Positions 1-8,314 of a DNA stretch of 64,000 bases are shown here, piece after piece. Numbering within the stretch: the first letter of the stretch is position 1; every line of letters starts with the position of its first letter. The stretch is from Candidatus Heimdallarchaeota archaeon (GTDB taxonomy: Archaea; Asgardarchaeota; Heimdallarchaeia; Heimdallarchaeales; Heimdallarchaeaceae). The stretch covers positions 434,001 through 498,000 of the forward strand of contig JAUVXV010000001.1 in assembly GCA_030603365.1 (NCBI GenBank). Reading direction: 5' to 3'. The position numbers were made by a program, and so were the translations under genes. Below the pieces are notes generated by a model. It did no database searches. It was given only the letters and a program-made list of their open reading frames with translations, and had not been told where the DNA came from.

Positions 1-1429
1 GATTTACTATGCTATCTGTCGATTTGGTTCTACGATTTTACTAAATGTGGTTTTTATAGCTACTTTCTGGATGTATACAAACCAAGTTGAGTTGGACCCT
101 ATTCTCAATGGTGTAGGTAACGCAGTAGGAAAACTGGTAATTGGAATTTCTTCACTACTCTTTGGTTATTTATCAGATTCTCTTTCCTCCTCTAAAGCTA
201 GAATGGGGAGGAGAAAGTTATTTATTTGGACAGGGGCACCAGCACTAGCACTATCATTTGTTATGCTTTTTACTCCTCAACTCTTCATCCCAGCAAGTAG
301 TCAAACAATAAAATTCGTTTGGTTATTAGTTTGGAATGCCTTATTTCATTTATTTTATGGCTATCTGCTAATACCTTTTCAAAGCTGGATGCCGGAAATA
401 ACAAATGAAGAGGAAAGAGTACAAGTCTCAGGTTTGCAGAATTCAGTAAATCTAGTAGGTAGTGCAGTAGGTTCAGGTTTTGTTCTGATTATGTCTGGTT
501 TCATAAAAGATGATCCACAAGGAATTTATGGTCCTGCAGGAACTTATCTTCTGGTTTTTGCTCTAATCTTTGCAGTAATAGAGATGATATTCTTCTTACC
601 TGCTTTGCTGAAAATTAAAGAAAAGAAAGTTGTACACGAACGCAGACAACTATTTAGTGAAATTAAAGTTGCTCTAAGAAATCGTAATTACATGATTTGG
701 GTAGGTGGTTTTACAGTATTAAATGTTGGAGTAACCTTGCTAACGGCTCTGATGATAGACTTTATAGAACAGGTTTTAGGTGTGGTTAGTGCATTACAAA
801 AATTTCTCTTTGGAACAATTATGTTTTTAGTTGTAATTATTAGTTTCTTTTTCTGGTCACGATTTTCTAAACGATTTGGAAAGAAATGGTCTCTTATATT
901 TTCCTTTTCATTCCTATTGTTTTGGATGCCTCTAACACCTTTAGTAGGTAAAATACCAGTTATCCCTCCAGTGGTCCAAGGCTATGTTTTTGGAGTAATA
1001 GCTTTATTTGGAATGTCATCAGCTTATCTTTTTCCATATGCAATTTTGGCTGATTTTGCTGACGAAGATGAAAGAAAAACAGCTGAAAATCGATCTGGTA
1101 TGTATACAGGATTCAAGAGTTTACCATTCAATATAGCTCAAGCAACTGGATTCATACTCGCTGGATTTATGAGGAGTTGGTCAATAGAAAAAATGTTTGG
1201 TTATGTGGGTATTGGAGTTGTGAGTAACAGGATTACTGGTATAAGTGATAGCACTACCCCCCTAGGACTTATTTGGTTAGGACCTATAGTAACTATATTC
1301 TTAGCTTTATCTATTCCTATCCTTTGGCAAGGTGATTTTGATCCTTTCCTCAAAGATGAAAGAGTAAAGAAAACTTCAATTTTCAAACAAATATTCAATA
1401 GAAATAAAGTAAATAAAAGTGAAGATTAG
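1..1429 (+). CDS. GPH/MFS_2-type sugar:cation symporter, 5' end outside window
   Basis: Integral membrane transporter of the glycoside-pentoside-hexuronide:cation symporter type, which imports sugars with a cation. The frame (codons from base 2) is open to the left edge, so the N-terminus is missing; a GTG at 47 is only an internal Val. By comparison with the paralogue at 13231-14685 about 25 residues lie outside. Visible family features are many hydrophobic segments, the cytoplasmic MGRRKLFIWTGAP loop, PFQSWMPEIT, and ADEDERKTAENRSGMYTGF near the C-terminal third. The substrate cannot be read from the sequence. The gene ends in TAG, so TAG is an ordinary stop in this genome. The family call is firm; sugar specificity is inference. 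Confidence 0.85.
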   Translation, partial: IYYAICRFGSTILLNVVFIATFWMYTNQVELDPILNGVGNAVGKLVIGISSLLFGYLSDSLSSSKARMGRRKLFIWTGAPALALSFVMLFTPQLFIPASSQTIKFVWLLVWNALFHLFYGYLLIPFQSWMPEITNEEERVQVSGLQNSVNLVGSAVGSGFVLIMSGFIKDDPQGIYGPAGTYLLVFALIFAVIEMIFFLPALLKIKEKKVVHERRQLFSEIKVALRNRNYMIWVGGFTVLNVGVTLLTALMIDFIEQVLGVVSALQKFLFGTIMFLVVIISFFFWSRFSKRFGKKWSLIFSFSFLLFWMPLTPLVGKIPVIPPVVQGYVFGVIALFGMSSAYLFPYAILADFADEDERKTAENRSGMYTGFKSLPFNIAQATGFILAGFMRSWSIEKMFGYVGIGVVSNRITGISDSTTPLGLIWLGPIVTIFLALSIPILWQGDFDPFLKDERVKKTSIFKQIFNRNKVNKSED

Positions 1430-1548
1430 TAGTTAAACACACCATATCTTGCTGCTTGAGTTAGTTGGGTTGTTCTGCTTAACTCATTTGCTAACCTTTG
1501 ATTTAGTCTGTAGTTTTTTTGTTTTTCAGTTTTGATTTTTATTGCCAT
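1426..1548 (-). CDS. Small basic protein, 40 aa, unrecognised
   Basis: A 40-codon ORF on the minus strand, convergent with the symporter and overlapping its last bases. It starts with ATG (MAIKIKTEKQKNYRLNQR...) and ends ...TQAARYGVFNY-TAA. An AGGTG ribosome-binding-like sequence lies about eight bases upstream and an AT-rich TATA-like stretch lies further up (around 1590-1605). The protein is basic, polar and probably helical, without cysteines. Size, charge and signals would suit a small ribosome- or nucleic-acid-associated protein, but I recognise no family, and a chance ORF is possible. Confidence 0.5.
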   Translation of the reverse strand: MAIKIKTEKQKNYRLNQRLANELSRTTQLTQAARYGVFNY

Positions 1549-1773
1549 TTTTTTTGCACCTATGATTACATAGAAACATCGTTTATTAAGCATTTATTTA
1601 ATTAATTCGAACAACAGTTAAACTAAAGAGTCAAAACACGAAACCAGATTTTAGAATCAATAAGTAAGAGAATTAAGATAATAATATGAGAAGTTCATGT
1701 TTTAAACCGAATGGTTAAAGCTTGAAAAATGGACAGCACGCAAAGTTTAAGACAGAAATAAAGAAGTCAACTT

Positions 1774-2580
1774 ATGAAAGAATGGTCCCTGATTTCTTGG
1801 AATGTGAATGGGATTCGAGCTGTTTCAAAGAAAGAAGTTAGTGAAAATCTGAAATTCAATGAATGGATGAACAAAACTTCCCCTGATATATTATGTATTC
1901 AAGAAACTAAAGCTCACCCTGAGCAATTAACTGGCAAGTTATTGAATCCTCAAGGATATCTAAGCAATTGGTCTTCAGCTGAAAGAAAAGGGTACAGTGG
2001 TGTCGTAACCTATTCAAAGACTAAACCAATAGAAATAAACACAAAACTAGCTGATGAGAGGTTTAACAATGAGGGGAGATTGATGGAAACTGAGTTTTCT
2101 GATTTTGTTTTATTGAATGTCTACTTTCCAAATGGAAAATTGAATGCTGAAAGACTTAAGTATAAAATGGGATTTTACGATGTTTTTTTGGAGCATGTAG
2201 TCAATTTAAGAAATCAAGGAAAATCAGTTATTATCTGTGGTGATGTCAATACTGCTCATACTGAGATTGATTTAACTCATCCTAAATCCAACGAAGATGT
2301 TTCTGGTTTTCTACCTAAAGAACGTAAATGGATAGACAAATTGATTTCCATAGGTTTTGTAGACATGTTTAGACATTTCAACAAAGAGCCACAATACTAT
2401 ACCTGGTGGTCCATGAGGAATATAGTCAAAGGTGTTACGGCAAGAGAAAGAAACGTAGGCTGGAGGATAGATTACTTCTATGTCTCAGATGATCTAATTG
2501 ATAAAGTATCTGAGTCCTATATGCTTAAGGATGTAATGGGTTCAGATCATTGTCCAATCGTACTCAAATTGAAAGTCTAA
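1774..2580 (+). CDS. xthA: AP endonuclease / exonuclease III family
   Basis: DNA base-excision repair enzyme that cuts the backbone 5' of abasic sites. At 268 aa it has the usual ExoIII length, and all landmark motifs are present in order: SWNVNGIRA near residue 9, CIQETKAH (catalytic Glu), YFPNGK, ICGDVNTAH (catalytic Asp and Asn), RIDYFYVS, and GSDHCPI near the C-terminus (Asp-His). The ATG at 1774 is the only start in register with the family N-terminus. It lies upstream of the acetyltransferase on the same strand, separated by 68 bases, so co-transcription is possible. Confidence 0.95.
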   Translation: MKEWSLISWNVNGIRAVSKKEVSENLKFNEWMNKTSPDILCIQETKAHPEQLTGKLLNPQGYLSNWSSAERKGYSGVVTYSKTKPIEINTKLADERFNNEGRLMETEFSDFVLLNVYFPNGKLNAERLKYKMGFYDVFLEHVVNLRNQGKSVIICGDVNTAHTEIDLTHPKSNEDVSGFLPKERKWIDKLISIGFVDMFRHFNKEPQYYTWWSMRNIVKGVTARERNVGWRIDYFYVSDDLIDKVSESYMLKDVMGSDHCPIVLKLKV

Positions 2581-2648
2581 GAGCTGAATTGTCTGTTTAT
2601 TAGGACATGGTTCACAACACTTATTTTTGTTTATCTTTTTTTTTTGCT

Positions 2649-3434
2649 ATGTTCGAAATAGTGAAGTTAGAAGACATCGACATTCAGAAATTTTGGGACT
2701 ATGTCCTCAAAGATATCCCTGGGTATTTCTTCTTCATACTTGATCAAAAACAATATCCAGAGAGTAGTCAATTCTTGATTGCTTTAGAAGAAGAAAATAT
2801 AGTGGGAATATGTCTAATTTGGAAAAAGAGCATTGTACATGTCCGTAGTCATGATGAGGAAATTGTGAAAGCTCTATATGATGCAGTACCAAAAGATCTT
2901 ACGATTACACAAATTAATTTTCCAATTCAACATAAAGAACTATTACATAGCTTAGTTCCAAAACCAAAACACAAAATCTCAATACACAGAATGTTACTAA
3001 AAAAAGAGAACATGATTCCTAGATTTCAATTAGATAAACCTTTTACTCAAAGAGCTTTAACTAAAGAAGATGCTGAAGAGATTGCTAGACTTTGTGCGAA
3101 AGCTGAACCAGTTTTTTGGGGTAAAATGAAGGCTGAAAATTTCGTTTTTGATGAAAATCAGATATATACAGGTTTACTTGATGGTAAGAAACTTATATCT
3201 TTCACATTGGCATGGATTGACGAAGCTGCAGCCATAATATCAACAGCAGCAACACTTCCTGAGTACCAAAATCAAGGATTAGCAACATATCTAGTTAATG
3301 AAAGTATTCATAGGATGATGGAGAATACTGAAATCGCTATTATACATGTTGTTACAGATAATGCCCCTGCAATCAAGGTATATTCTAAAGTAGGGTATGA
3401 AGTTTATGCAACTTATGAAATGGTAGGAATTTGA
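2649..3434 (+). CDS. GNAT-family N-acetyltransferase
   Basis: Acetyl-CoA-dependent acetyltransferase of 261 aa. The C-terminal half carries the GNAT signature: a beta strand with AAIISTAATLPEYQNQGLAT (the Q-x-x-G-x-A acetyl-CoA loop), then a helix, and DNAPAIKVYSKVGYEV. The N-terminal half (residues 1-120) is a degenerate second GNAT-like or substrate domain. The ATG at 2649 is preferred because the 14 residues available upstream (from 2607) are hydrophobic and low-complexity and lie over a poly-T run. The substrate is unknown. Confidence 0.8.
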   Translation: MFEIVKLEDIDIQKFWDYVLKDIPGYFFFILDQKQYPESSQFLIALEEENIVGICLIWKKSIVHVRSHDEEIVKALYDAVPKDLTITQINFPIQHKELLHSLVPKPKHKISIHRMLLKKENMIPRFQLDKPFTQRALTKEDAEEIARLCAKAEPVFWGKMKAENFVFDENQIYTGLLDGKKLISFTLAWIDEAAAIISTAATLPEYQNQGLATYLVNESIHRMMENTEIAIIHVVTDNAPAIKVYSKVGYEVYATYEMVGI

Positions 3435-3474
3435 GATAGTTGATTATCTTAAAAAATAAAGTGATTAGTAAAAA

Positions 3475-4743
3475 CTAGTTGGTTGATTTCTTTTTTGTTT
3501 TAATCATCAGGAAATCAGGAAGTGTATCATTATCCATATAAGCTTGCCTTGGGTATTTCTCCACTATCTCTTTAGATGCTTTGGGTTCACTCATCTCTAT
3601 TATTTCTAAATCATTCTTAACTAGCTCATTTACATAATTGCTTATTGGTCTAGGAAATGCAAGTGATGGTGTTTCCCATCCAAATGGAAGTAAAGTTGGT
3701 CTTTCATCGAAATAATCCAAAGCAATTTTGCGTTTATCTTCATTTCTTTGACTATCAGGAGGAACTCGCATAGACGTAGTTGCAGGCCAAGCAAATGCAG
3801 GATGTGTGATGCTAAAAACAAAGATACCCTCTTCTTTCAAAACATGAGAGATGTTTTTGATTGTAGTTTTATAATCAGCGATATCCATTAGAGCCATATT
3901 ACATATGACCTTGTCAAAAATAGCTGTTTCGAATTCATTCGATAATTCTTCAGCACTCATCTTCAAGTATTGAATTCCTAACTTATCTTCATGTTCACTT
4001 TCCATTGCTCTATCAATCATTTTTGAAATATCGATTCCTGTCACTTTTGCTCCATGCTTGGCCAGATATCTAGCAACAGTTCCCTCACCACAAGCTACAT
4101 CTAGAATGATTTCATCCTTTTGGGTATCAAGCAGGCGATATACTTCGGGTAATATTAAGTTGGTATGATGATATTCTCCCTCTGCTTCAGGAGATATCCA
4201 GAACTGTGCCATTTTATCCCAAGTAGACTTTGGAGTATAATCATCTAAAGAGTCTAGTCTAGTGTGCTTGGGTGCTTTTCCTAGAGCAAGTATTCTTTCT
4301 GATCCCCAAGATCTGTGAGGGAATTCTTGAGACTTTAATTCTTCTTTATAGATGGGCATCCAGATAACAACATCCTCCTTTGGAATAAGATCACCAATTT
4401 GAAAAGGGTGTTGACCATCATATTCTGCAAAATCTAAAGCAGGATTGGGTGAATTACATTTATGACAAGGAATATTGTAATAGTAATCGTAAATGAGAAA
4501 TTCTTTTCTTACCATTTTTTCTTCTACACAACGGAGACATGTGAACACTTTACAGTCAGAACACCATGCAATTCCATTAAAATGTGTCTCTTTACCACAT
4601 TTACTACATTCATACTGCCAATGTAGAAAACAACGAGGTGTAAAAGATTCCTTTTCATGATAAGCGAAATTTTGTGGGTAATCAGTAGCAATTTTAGCAT
4701 ATTCAGAACAATAGAAACATGTGACATACTCTGAAGATGTCAT
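3475..4743 (-). CDS. SAM-dependent methyltransferase with N-terminal zinc ribbons
   Basis: A 422-aa fusion. Residues 1-110 contain several CxxC pairs (CFYC, CSKC, CSDC, CLRC, CHKC), which predict two or three structural zinc sites. Residues about 195-330 are a class I methyltransferase: ILDVACGEGTVARYLA (motif I), VTGIDISKMI (acidic end of strand 2) and ICNMALMDIADY (motif IV region). The C-terminal part resembles UbiE/type 11 methyltransferases acting on small molecules. The substrate is not visible; the zinc domain may dock the enzyme on protein or RNA. It is the last gene of a minus-strand group after the secreted family at 4779-7098. Confidence 0.85.
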   Translation of the reverse strand: MTSSEYVTCFYCSEYAKIATDYPQNFAYHEKESFTPRCFLHWQYECSKCGKETHFNGIAWCSDCKVFTCLRCVEEKMVRKEFLIYDYYYNIPCHKCNSPNPALDFAEYDGQHPFQIGDLIPKEDVVIWMPIYKEELKSQEFPHRSWGSERILALGKAPKHTRLDSLDDYTPKSTWDKMAQFWISPEAEGEYHHTNLILPEVYRLLDTQKDEIILDVACGEGTVARYLAKHGAKVTGIDISKMIDRAMESEHEDKLGIQYLKMSAEELSNEFETAIFDKVICNMALMDIADYKTTIKNISHVLKEEGIFVFSITHPAFAWPATTSMRVPPDSQRNEDKRKIALDYFDERPTLLPFGWETPSLAFPRPISNYVNELVKNDLEIIEMSEPKASKEIVEKYPRQAYMDNDTLPDFLMIKTKKKSTN

Positions 4744-4778
4744 AATAGAGATAAAGATGAAGAGTATAAAAAAATACT

Positions 4779-5125
4779 CTATCGTTTCTTCTTAGTGTCT
4801 TTGTGGTGCAAAATAGAAATTATGAACAGTAAGCTTCCAAAGCCAGATAAAGACCAGAATCCTGATGTTTCATTAGAATATCTGTCAAAATACTCTGGCA
4901 TGTATTCGATGTAAATAAAAGGCACCATCATTTCCTCAACTTCCACCCATGACCAAAGATAGCTTTGACCATTACTTATTTCTGTAACTGTGAGATTTGC
5001 ATAACCTTCTTCAGTAAAATTTGTGAAATAGGTTGGTTGTTCTCCAAGAACTCTGTAATCGAACCATTCCAAGCTCTAGCAGTTCCAACATTATATGTTA
5101 TATACAAACCACTATTATCTCTCAC
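4779..5125 (-). pseudogene. Decayed third copy of the tandem secreted-protein family
   Basis: Remnant of a gene related to the two complete neighbours upstream. One frame (from 5125, just after a TAG at 5126-5128) reads ...YNVGTARAWNGSITE, matching YDIGTARAWDG and YDVGTAAAWNG in the paralogues. The match then jumps to another frame at about 5050 and continues RVLGEQPTYF... to a C-terminal membrane anchor and KKKR end. The signal peptide and first two thirds are absent. The open 97-codon piece (4779-5072) on its own would lack an export signal. I call it a 5'-truncated, frameshifted pseudogene. Confidence 0.7.
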
Positions 5126-5140
5126 CTAATCAAGATCAGT

Positions 5141-6055
5141 TTAAAGCTTAAATCTAAATTTCCTTAAAATTAAGGAAAATACTAACATTCCTAATAAAGA
5201 AAAGAAATATTCAAAGTAAAGAGTTGTCGGAGTAGTATTAGGCGTTGTCGGAGTAGTATTAGGAGTTGTAGTGTACTCCTCTGTTCTTTGGAAATCATAA
5301 CCTACTCCTACATGATTGTACTGTTCAAATTGAGATTCAGTCCAAAATTTCCATTTATAGCTCTTACCGTTTTCAATATCTGTGATAATCGGCATATTTG
5401 GATTTGTATCATTTATTTCTGGATAATAGAAATGTGGTTCTATTTCATAGACTCTGAATTCAACAATTTCTGTAGTTACACCATCCCATGCTCTAGCAGT
5501 TCCTATATCGTAAGTGAAGTATGTATAGGTTCCTGAAAATGAGACTGAAGAATATGAATATCTTACTGTTGTGTTTGAATACCCTTCACAAGTAACATTG
5601 CACAGTGCAAAAAGTCTATATCCACTCAGTCCAGAGTCGAAATATTCTTCATACCAAGAAGCATATGGTTCATCGTTTGAATTTGGCCAGAATAATTCAA
5701 ATCCTGTTTCTAATCCATTTACTTCAACACTAAAATTCCATTGTATGTAATCATCCATAGATACGAAAGGAGCTGCTAGAATAATTTCGGTTGTATTATC
5801 TGGGTTGTATAGTGTATAGTTTCCATCAAAAACAACCAATTGTTCATGATAATAACCATATGACCAATTTATGTCCATTAACACATTTGCCTCTATCATC
5901 TGAAGATTAGTATCGTTCACCGGTAGAAATCCACCTGAAGAAACTTGAATAATTGAAATTGGATTGCCTACTAAAAATACATTTATTGGAAGAAAAAACA
6001 CAGAACCTAATAATATAAAAACAAAAAAAGCGAAATTTTTCTTTGACAGAGACAA
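5141..6055 (-). CDS. Secreted, C-terminally anchored surface protein (tandem family member 1)
   Basis: A 304-aa extracellular protein with an N-terminal signal segment (residues about 8-30, very hydrophobic), an extracellular beta-rich body with many N-x-S/T sequons, a Thr/Pro/Asn linker made of NTTPTTP units (about 262-280), and a C-terminal transmembrane segment followed by a basic tail (RKFRFKL). This layout is typical of archaeal surface proteins. It shares GGFLPVNDTNLQM, GYSNTTVRYSY and YDIGTARAWDG with the next gene. The function is unknown. A TATA-like AT-rich region lies at 6060-6090. Confidence 0.75.
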   Translation of the reverse strand: MSLSKKNFAFFVFILLGSVFFLPINVFLVGNPISIIQVSSGGFLPVNDTNLQMIEANVLMDINWSYGYYHEQLVVFDGNYTLYNPDNTTEIILAAPFVSMDDYIQWNFSVEVNGLETGFELFWPNSNDEPYASWYEEYFDSGLSGYRLFALCNVTCEGYSNTTVRYSYSSVSFSGTYTYFTYDIGTARAWDGVTTEIVEFRVYEIEPHFYYPEINDTNPNMPIITDIENGKSYKWKFWTESQFEQYNHVGVGYDFQRTEEYTTTPNTTPTTPNTTPTTLYFEYFFSLLGMLVFSLILRKFRFKL

Positions 6056-6204
6056 TTTTATCGCATAACAATTGTATTCTCAATATTTATATTTTTACTT
6101 TAATGAAGAACCGGTATTTGTTAACTTCTGTTTCTTGTATGTTGAAGCCAGCTTCCTCGAGATACTCCTTGTATATATCTTCATTCTGTTTGGTTCCTCT
6201 AACT

Positions 6205-7098
6205 TCATATCTTGTGTTGAATTACTCTTTTTCTTTTGTATAATGTAGAAATTAAAACCAAAGATGATAAACCTATCATCAAACCTTCATTGGATACTAA
6301 CCACAAATCACTAGATATGTAACTTATCTCAATACATTTTTCTTTGATTCTCTCATTTTCCCAAATCCATGAATATTCAAAACCATTTTGAATCTGTTCA
6401 ATAATAGGTTCTTTGTTAATCCAATGAGTTTCATTAAAACTATAACATGAAAAATCATGAGGTTGTTTACCGTAAATTGAAAATACCACAGTTTCAGTAA
6501 TGTTTCCATTCCATGCTGCAGCGGTACCAACATCATACACGAAAGCATAGATGTTCTTGTTTCTATCCATTTTAAGTGTGATAGTATCAAAACTGTATCT
6601 AATTGTTGTATTTGAATATCCTGTGAAAGTGATATTGCATATTGCAAAAAACCTCTCATAATATATGCTTGAACCAAAGTAATCCTCCCACTGAGTAAAG
6701 TTAAGACTTTCATCAAAAATGTTAACTATTGTATAATTTAACAGAGTGTTTTCCACTTCAATTTTCAATGAATCGGCTATGTCATCAGAAAATGAGAAGA
6801 AAGGTGCCCCTATAAATGTCTCAATTGTAATATTAGGATTGTAAATTGTATAGTTCCCATCAAATAAGATTCTGAACTCTCCTTTTTCTCCGTAAGTTTC
6901 ATCAATATCAAATCTTACATTAGCTTCAACCATTTGAAGATAAGTATCGTTTATTGGTAGTAATCCTCCTGATGCATCAAAGCCTACTTCAACTGCATTA
7001 CCAGAACAGAGTGTGTCATGATTTATCATCAAAGATATGGTTAACAAAGATATAAGAACGACTTGAAGAAATAACTTCTTGGATTTCAGTACAACCAT
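6205..7098 (-). CDS. Secreted, C-terminally anchored surface protein (tandem family member 2)
   Basis: A 297-aa paralogue of the preceding surface protein. It has a signal segment (residues about 9-26), the conserved GGLLPINDTYLQM near residue 40, GYSNTTIRYSF near 160, YDVGTAAAWNG near 190, and a C-terminal hydrophobic anchor with a KRKR basic tail. Sequons are frequent, suggesting N-glycosylation. It lacks the Thr/Pro linker of member 1. The two genes and the decayed copy downstream look like a local tandem duplication. The function is unknown. Confidence 0.75.
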   Translation of the reverse strand: MVVLKSKKLFLQVVLISLLTISLMINHDTLCSGNAVEVGFDASGGLLPINDTYLQMVEANVRFDIDETYGEKGEFRILFDGNYTIYNPNITIETFIGAPFFSFSDDIADSLKIEVENTLLNYTIVNIFDESLNFTQWEDYFGSSIYYERFFAICNITFTGYSNTTIRYSFDTITLKMDRNKNIYAFVYDVGTAAAWNGNITETVVFSIYGKQPHDFSCYSFNETHWINKEPIIEQIQNGFEYSWIWENERIKEKCIEISYISSDLWLVSNEGLMIGLSSLVLISTLYKRKRVIQHKI

Positions 7099-7287
7099 TG
7101 TTGCAGATACGTTCTCTTAATATCTTATTACTTTTTCGCAGGACCGTAATATTCATACGGAAAAATATGTTTTCATTATTCTGCAAAGGAAGGGACCTTT
7201 TTGGATGGGACACTATGCAAGAACATCCTACCTTCTCGGCAGTGGAAATGACCTGCTCTTCCAATGGAGTATTTTGAACTAAAAAAA

Positions 7288-7956
7288 TTACCTATCTACT
7301 ATTCCTACTCCTCTGATTCCTCTTTTAGCAATCCAATCAATAATCATCTCCCTAAGTTCTTGGAGACCTTCTAAAGTTGCACATGAGGTATTCAAACTTT
7401 TAATGTGATTGATATCAATAGGAAGCGCATGATCGTTAACATACTCGAGTATTGTTGAGGTTACATTTGCAATATTTTTCTCATCAGGTTTATCTAAATC
7501 AACTTTATTGGAAATAAGAACAACCAATGTATCTTCATAAATCCATTCTTTTGCTATAGCAAACCTTAACCAAATCTCAAGAGATTCAAGCGTACTAAAT
7601 CGAGTAACATCATATATCAATAAGAGCACTGAAACCCTTAACAAAGCTGGAAAGCAGTCAAAAACCGATAATATCTCATCAAAAGTTGTACTTTTATCAG
7701 ATATCTTCTGTCTTTGTCCTGGAAAAACATAAAACTGAAGAGTAGTAGTTATGGGTAAGTCGTCTACTTCTACTTTTTCACTGCAGAACTCTAATTCTAT
7801 GTTATATGATTTCTTTGTTTTAAGTAGAATTTCTTTAAGCTCTTCATCTGACACGTTTGGATTGATGATTAATCTAGAAAGTACGGATTTCCCAGTAAAC
7901 CCATCACCTAGAGGGATAACTGATCCAGTAGCATAGTGCTTAATTTCATCTGCCAT
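7288..7956 (-). CDS. Ras-superfamily small GTPase
   Basis: GTP-binding switch protein of about 222 aa, of the kind greatly expanded in Asgard genomes. The G1 P-loop is GDGFTGKS (residues about 17-24), G3 is degenerate (FPGQRQ in place of DxxGQ), G4 is NKVD with preceding VVLIS, and the G5-like element is TSCA. About 40 extra residues lie between G1 and G3. No lipidation motif or transmembrane segment is visible. The ATG at 7956 is chosen over a TTG at 7968. The partner and pathway are unknown; the family call is firm, the subfamily (Rab/Arf/MglA-like) is not. Confidence 0.8.
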   Translation of the reverse strand: MADEIKHYATGSVIPLGDGFTGKSVLSRLIINPNVSDEELKEILLKTKKSYNIELEFCSEKVEVDDLPITTTLQFYVFPGQRQKISDKSTTFDEILSVFDCFPALLRVSVLLLIYDVTRFSTLESLEIWLRFAIAKEWIYEDTLVVLISNKVDLDKPDEKNIANVTSTILEYVNDHALPIDINHIKSLNTSCATLEGLQELREMIIDWIAKRGIRGVGIVDR

Positions 7957-8053
7957 AGAATTCAACAATGTTCATTGTAATGTAGACTTAATCAAAGAAC
8001 ACATTGTATCAATCAAATAAAATTCTTTGCAAAGTAGCAACCAATAGAATCTT

Positions 8054-8299
8054 TCAGAGTAATTCCTTTATTTTATCAATCCCAAGAATTCTTCCTTCGA
8101 TTACGACTTTACCATCTATTCGTAATGCTGGTGTCATAAAGACATCTAAGTCTGCGAATCTGGTTATATCAGTAAAATGTTCAACTTCATATTCTTCTGT
8201 TTTACTAGCTTCTTCAACAGCTTTATTAGCTATTTCGTACTGTTTTTCACATTTACTGCATCCTTTTCCAACTACTTGTATCAATTTCTTTTCTGTCAT
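8054..8299 (-). CDS. Thioredoxin-like small disulfide protein (MTH895 type)
   Basis: An 81-aa glutaredoxin-like protein with the redox pair in VVGKGCSKCEKQ near the N-terminus and the cis-Pro of thioredoxin folds in MTPALRIDG. Proteins of this type are commonly encoded beside PF03773 permeases and ArsR regulators, as here. It probably exchanges thiols or delivers metal/metalloid at the permease. An AGGTGA ribosome binding site lies just upstream of the ATG, in the 15-base gap after the permease gene, so the two are co-transcribed. Confidence 0.85.
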   Translation of the reverse strand: MTEKKLIQVVGKGCSKCEKQYEIANKAVEEASKTEEYEVEHFTDITRFADLDVFMTPALRIDGKVVIEGRILGIDKIKELL

Positions 8300-8314
8300 A
8301 ATTTCACCTTCTGT

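Noticed and set aside
7099..7287. Possible small gene between the secreted family and the GTPase
   Set aside because: Open stretches on the minus strand are broken by stops and show no start with ribosome site; may be an old remnant, not supportable.
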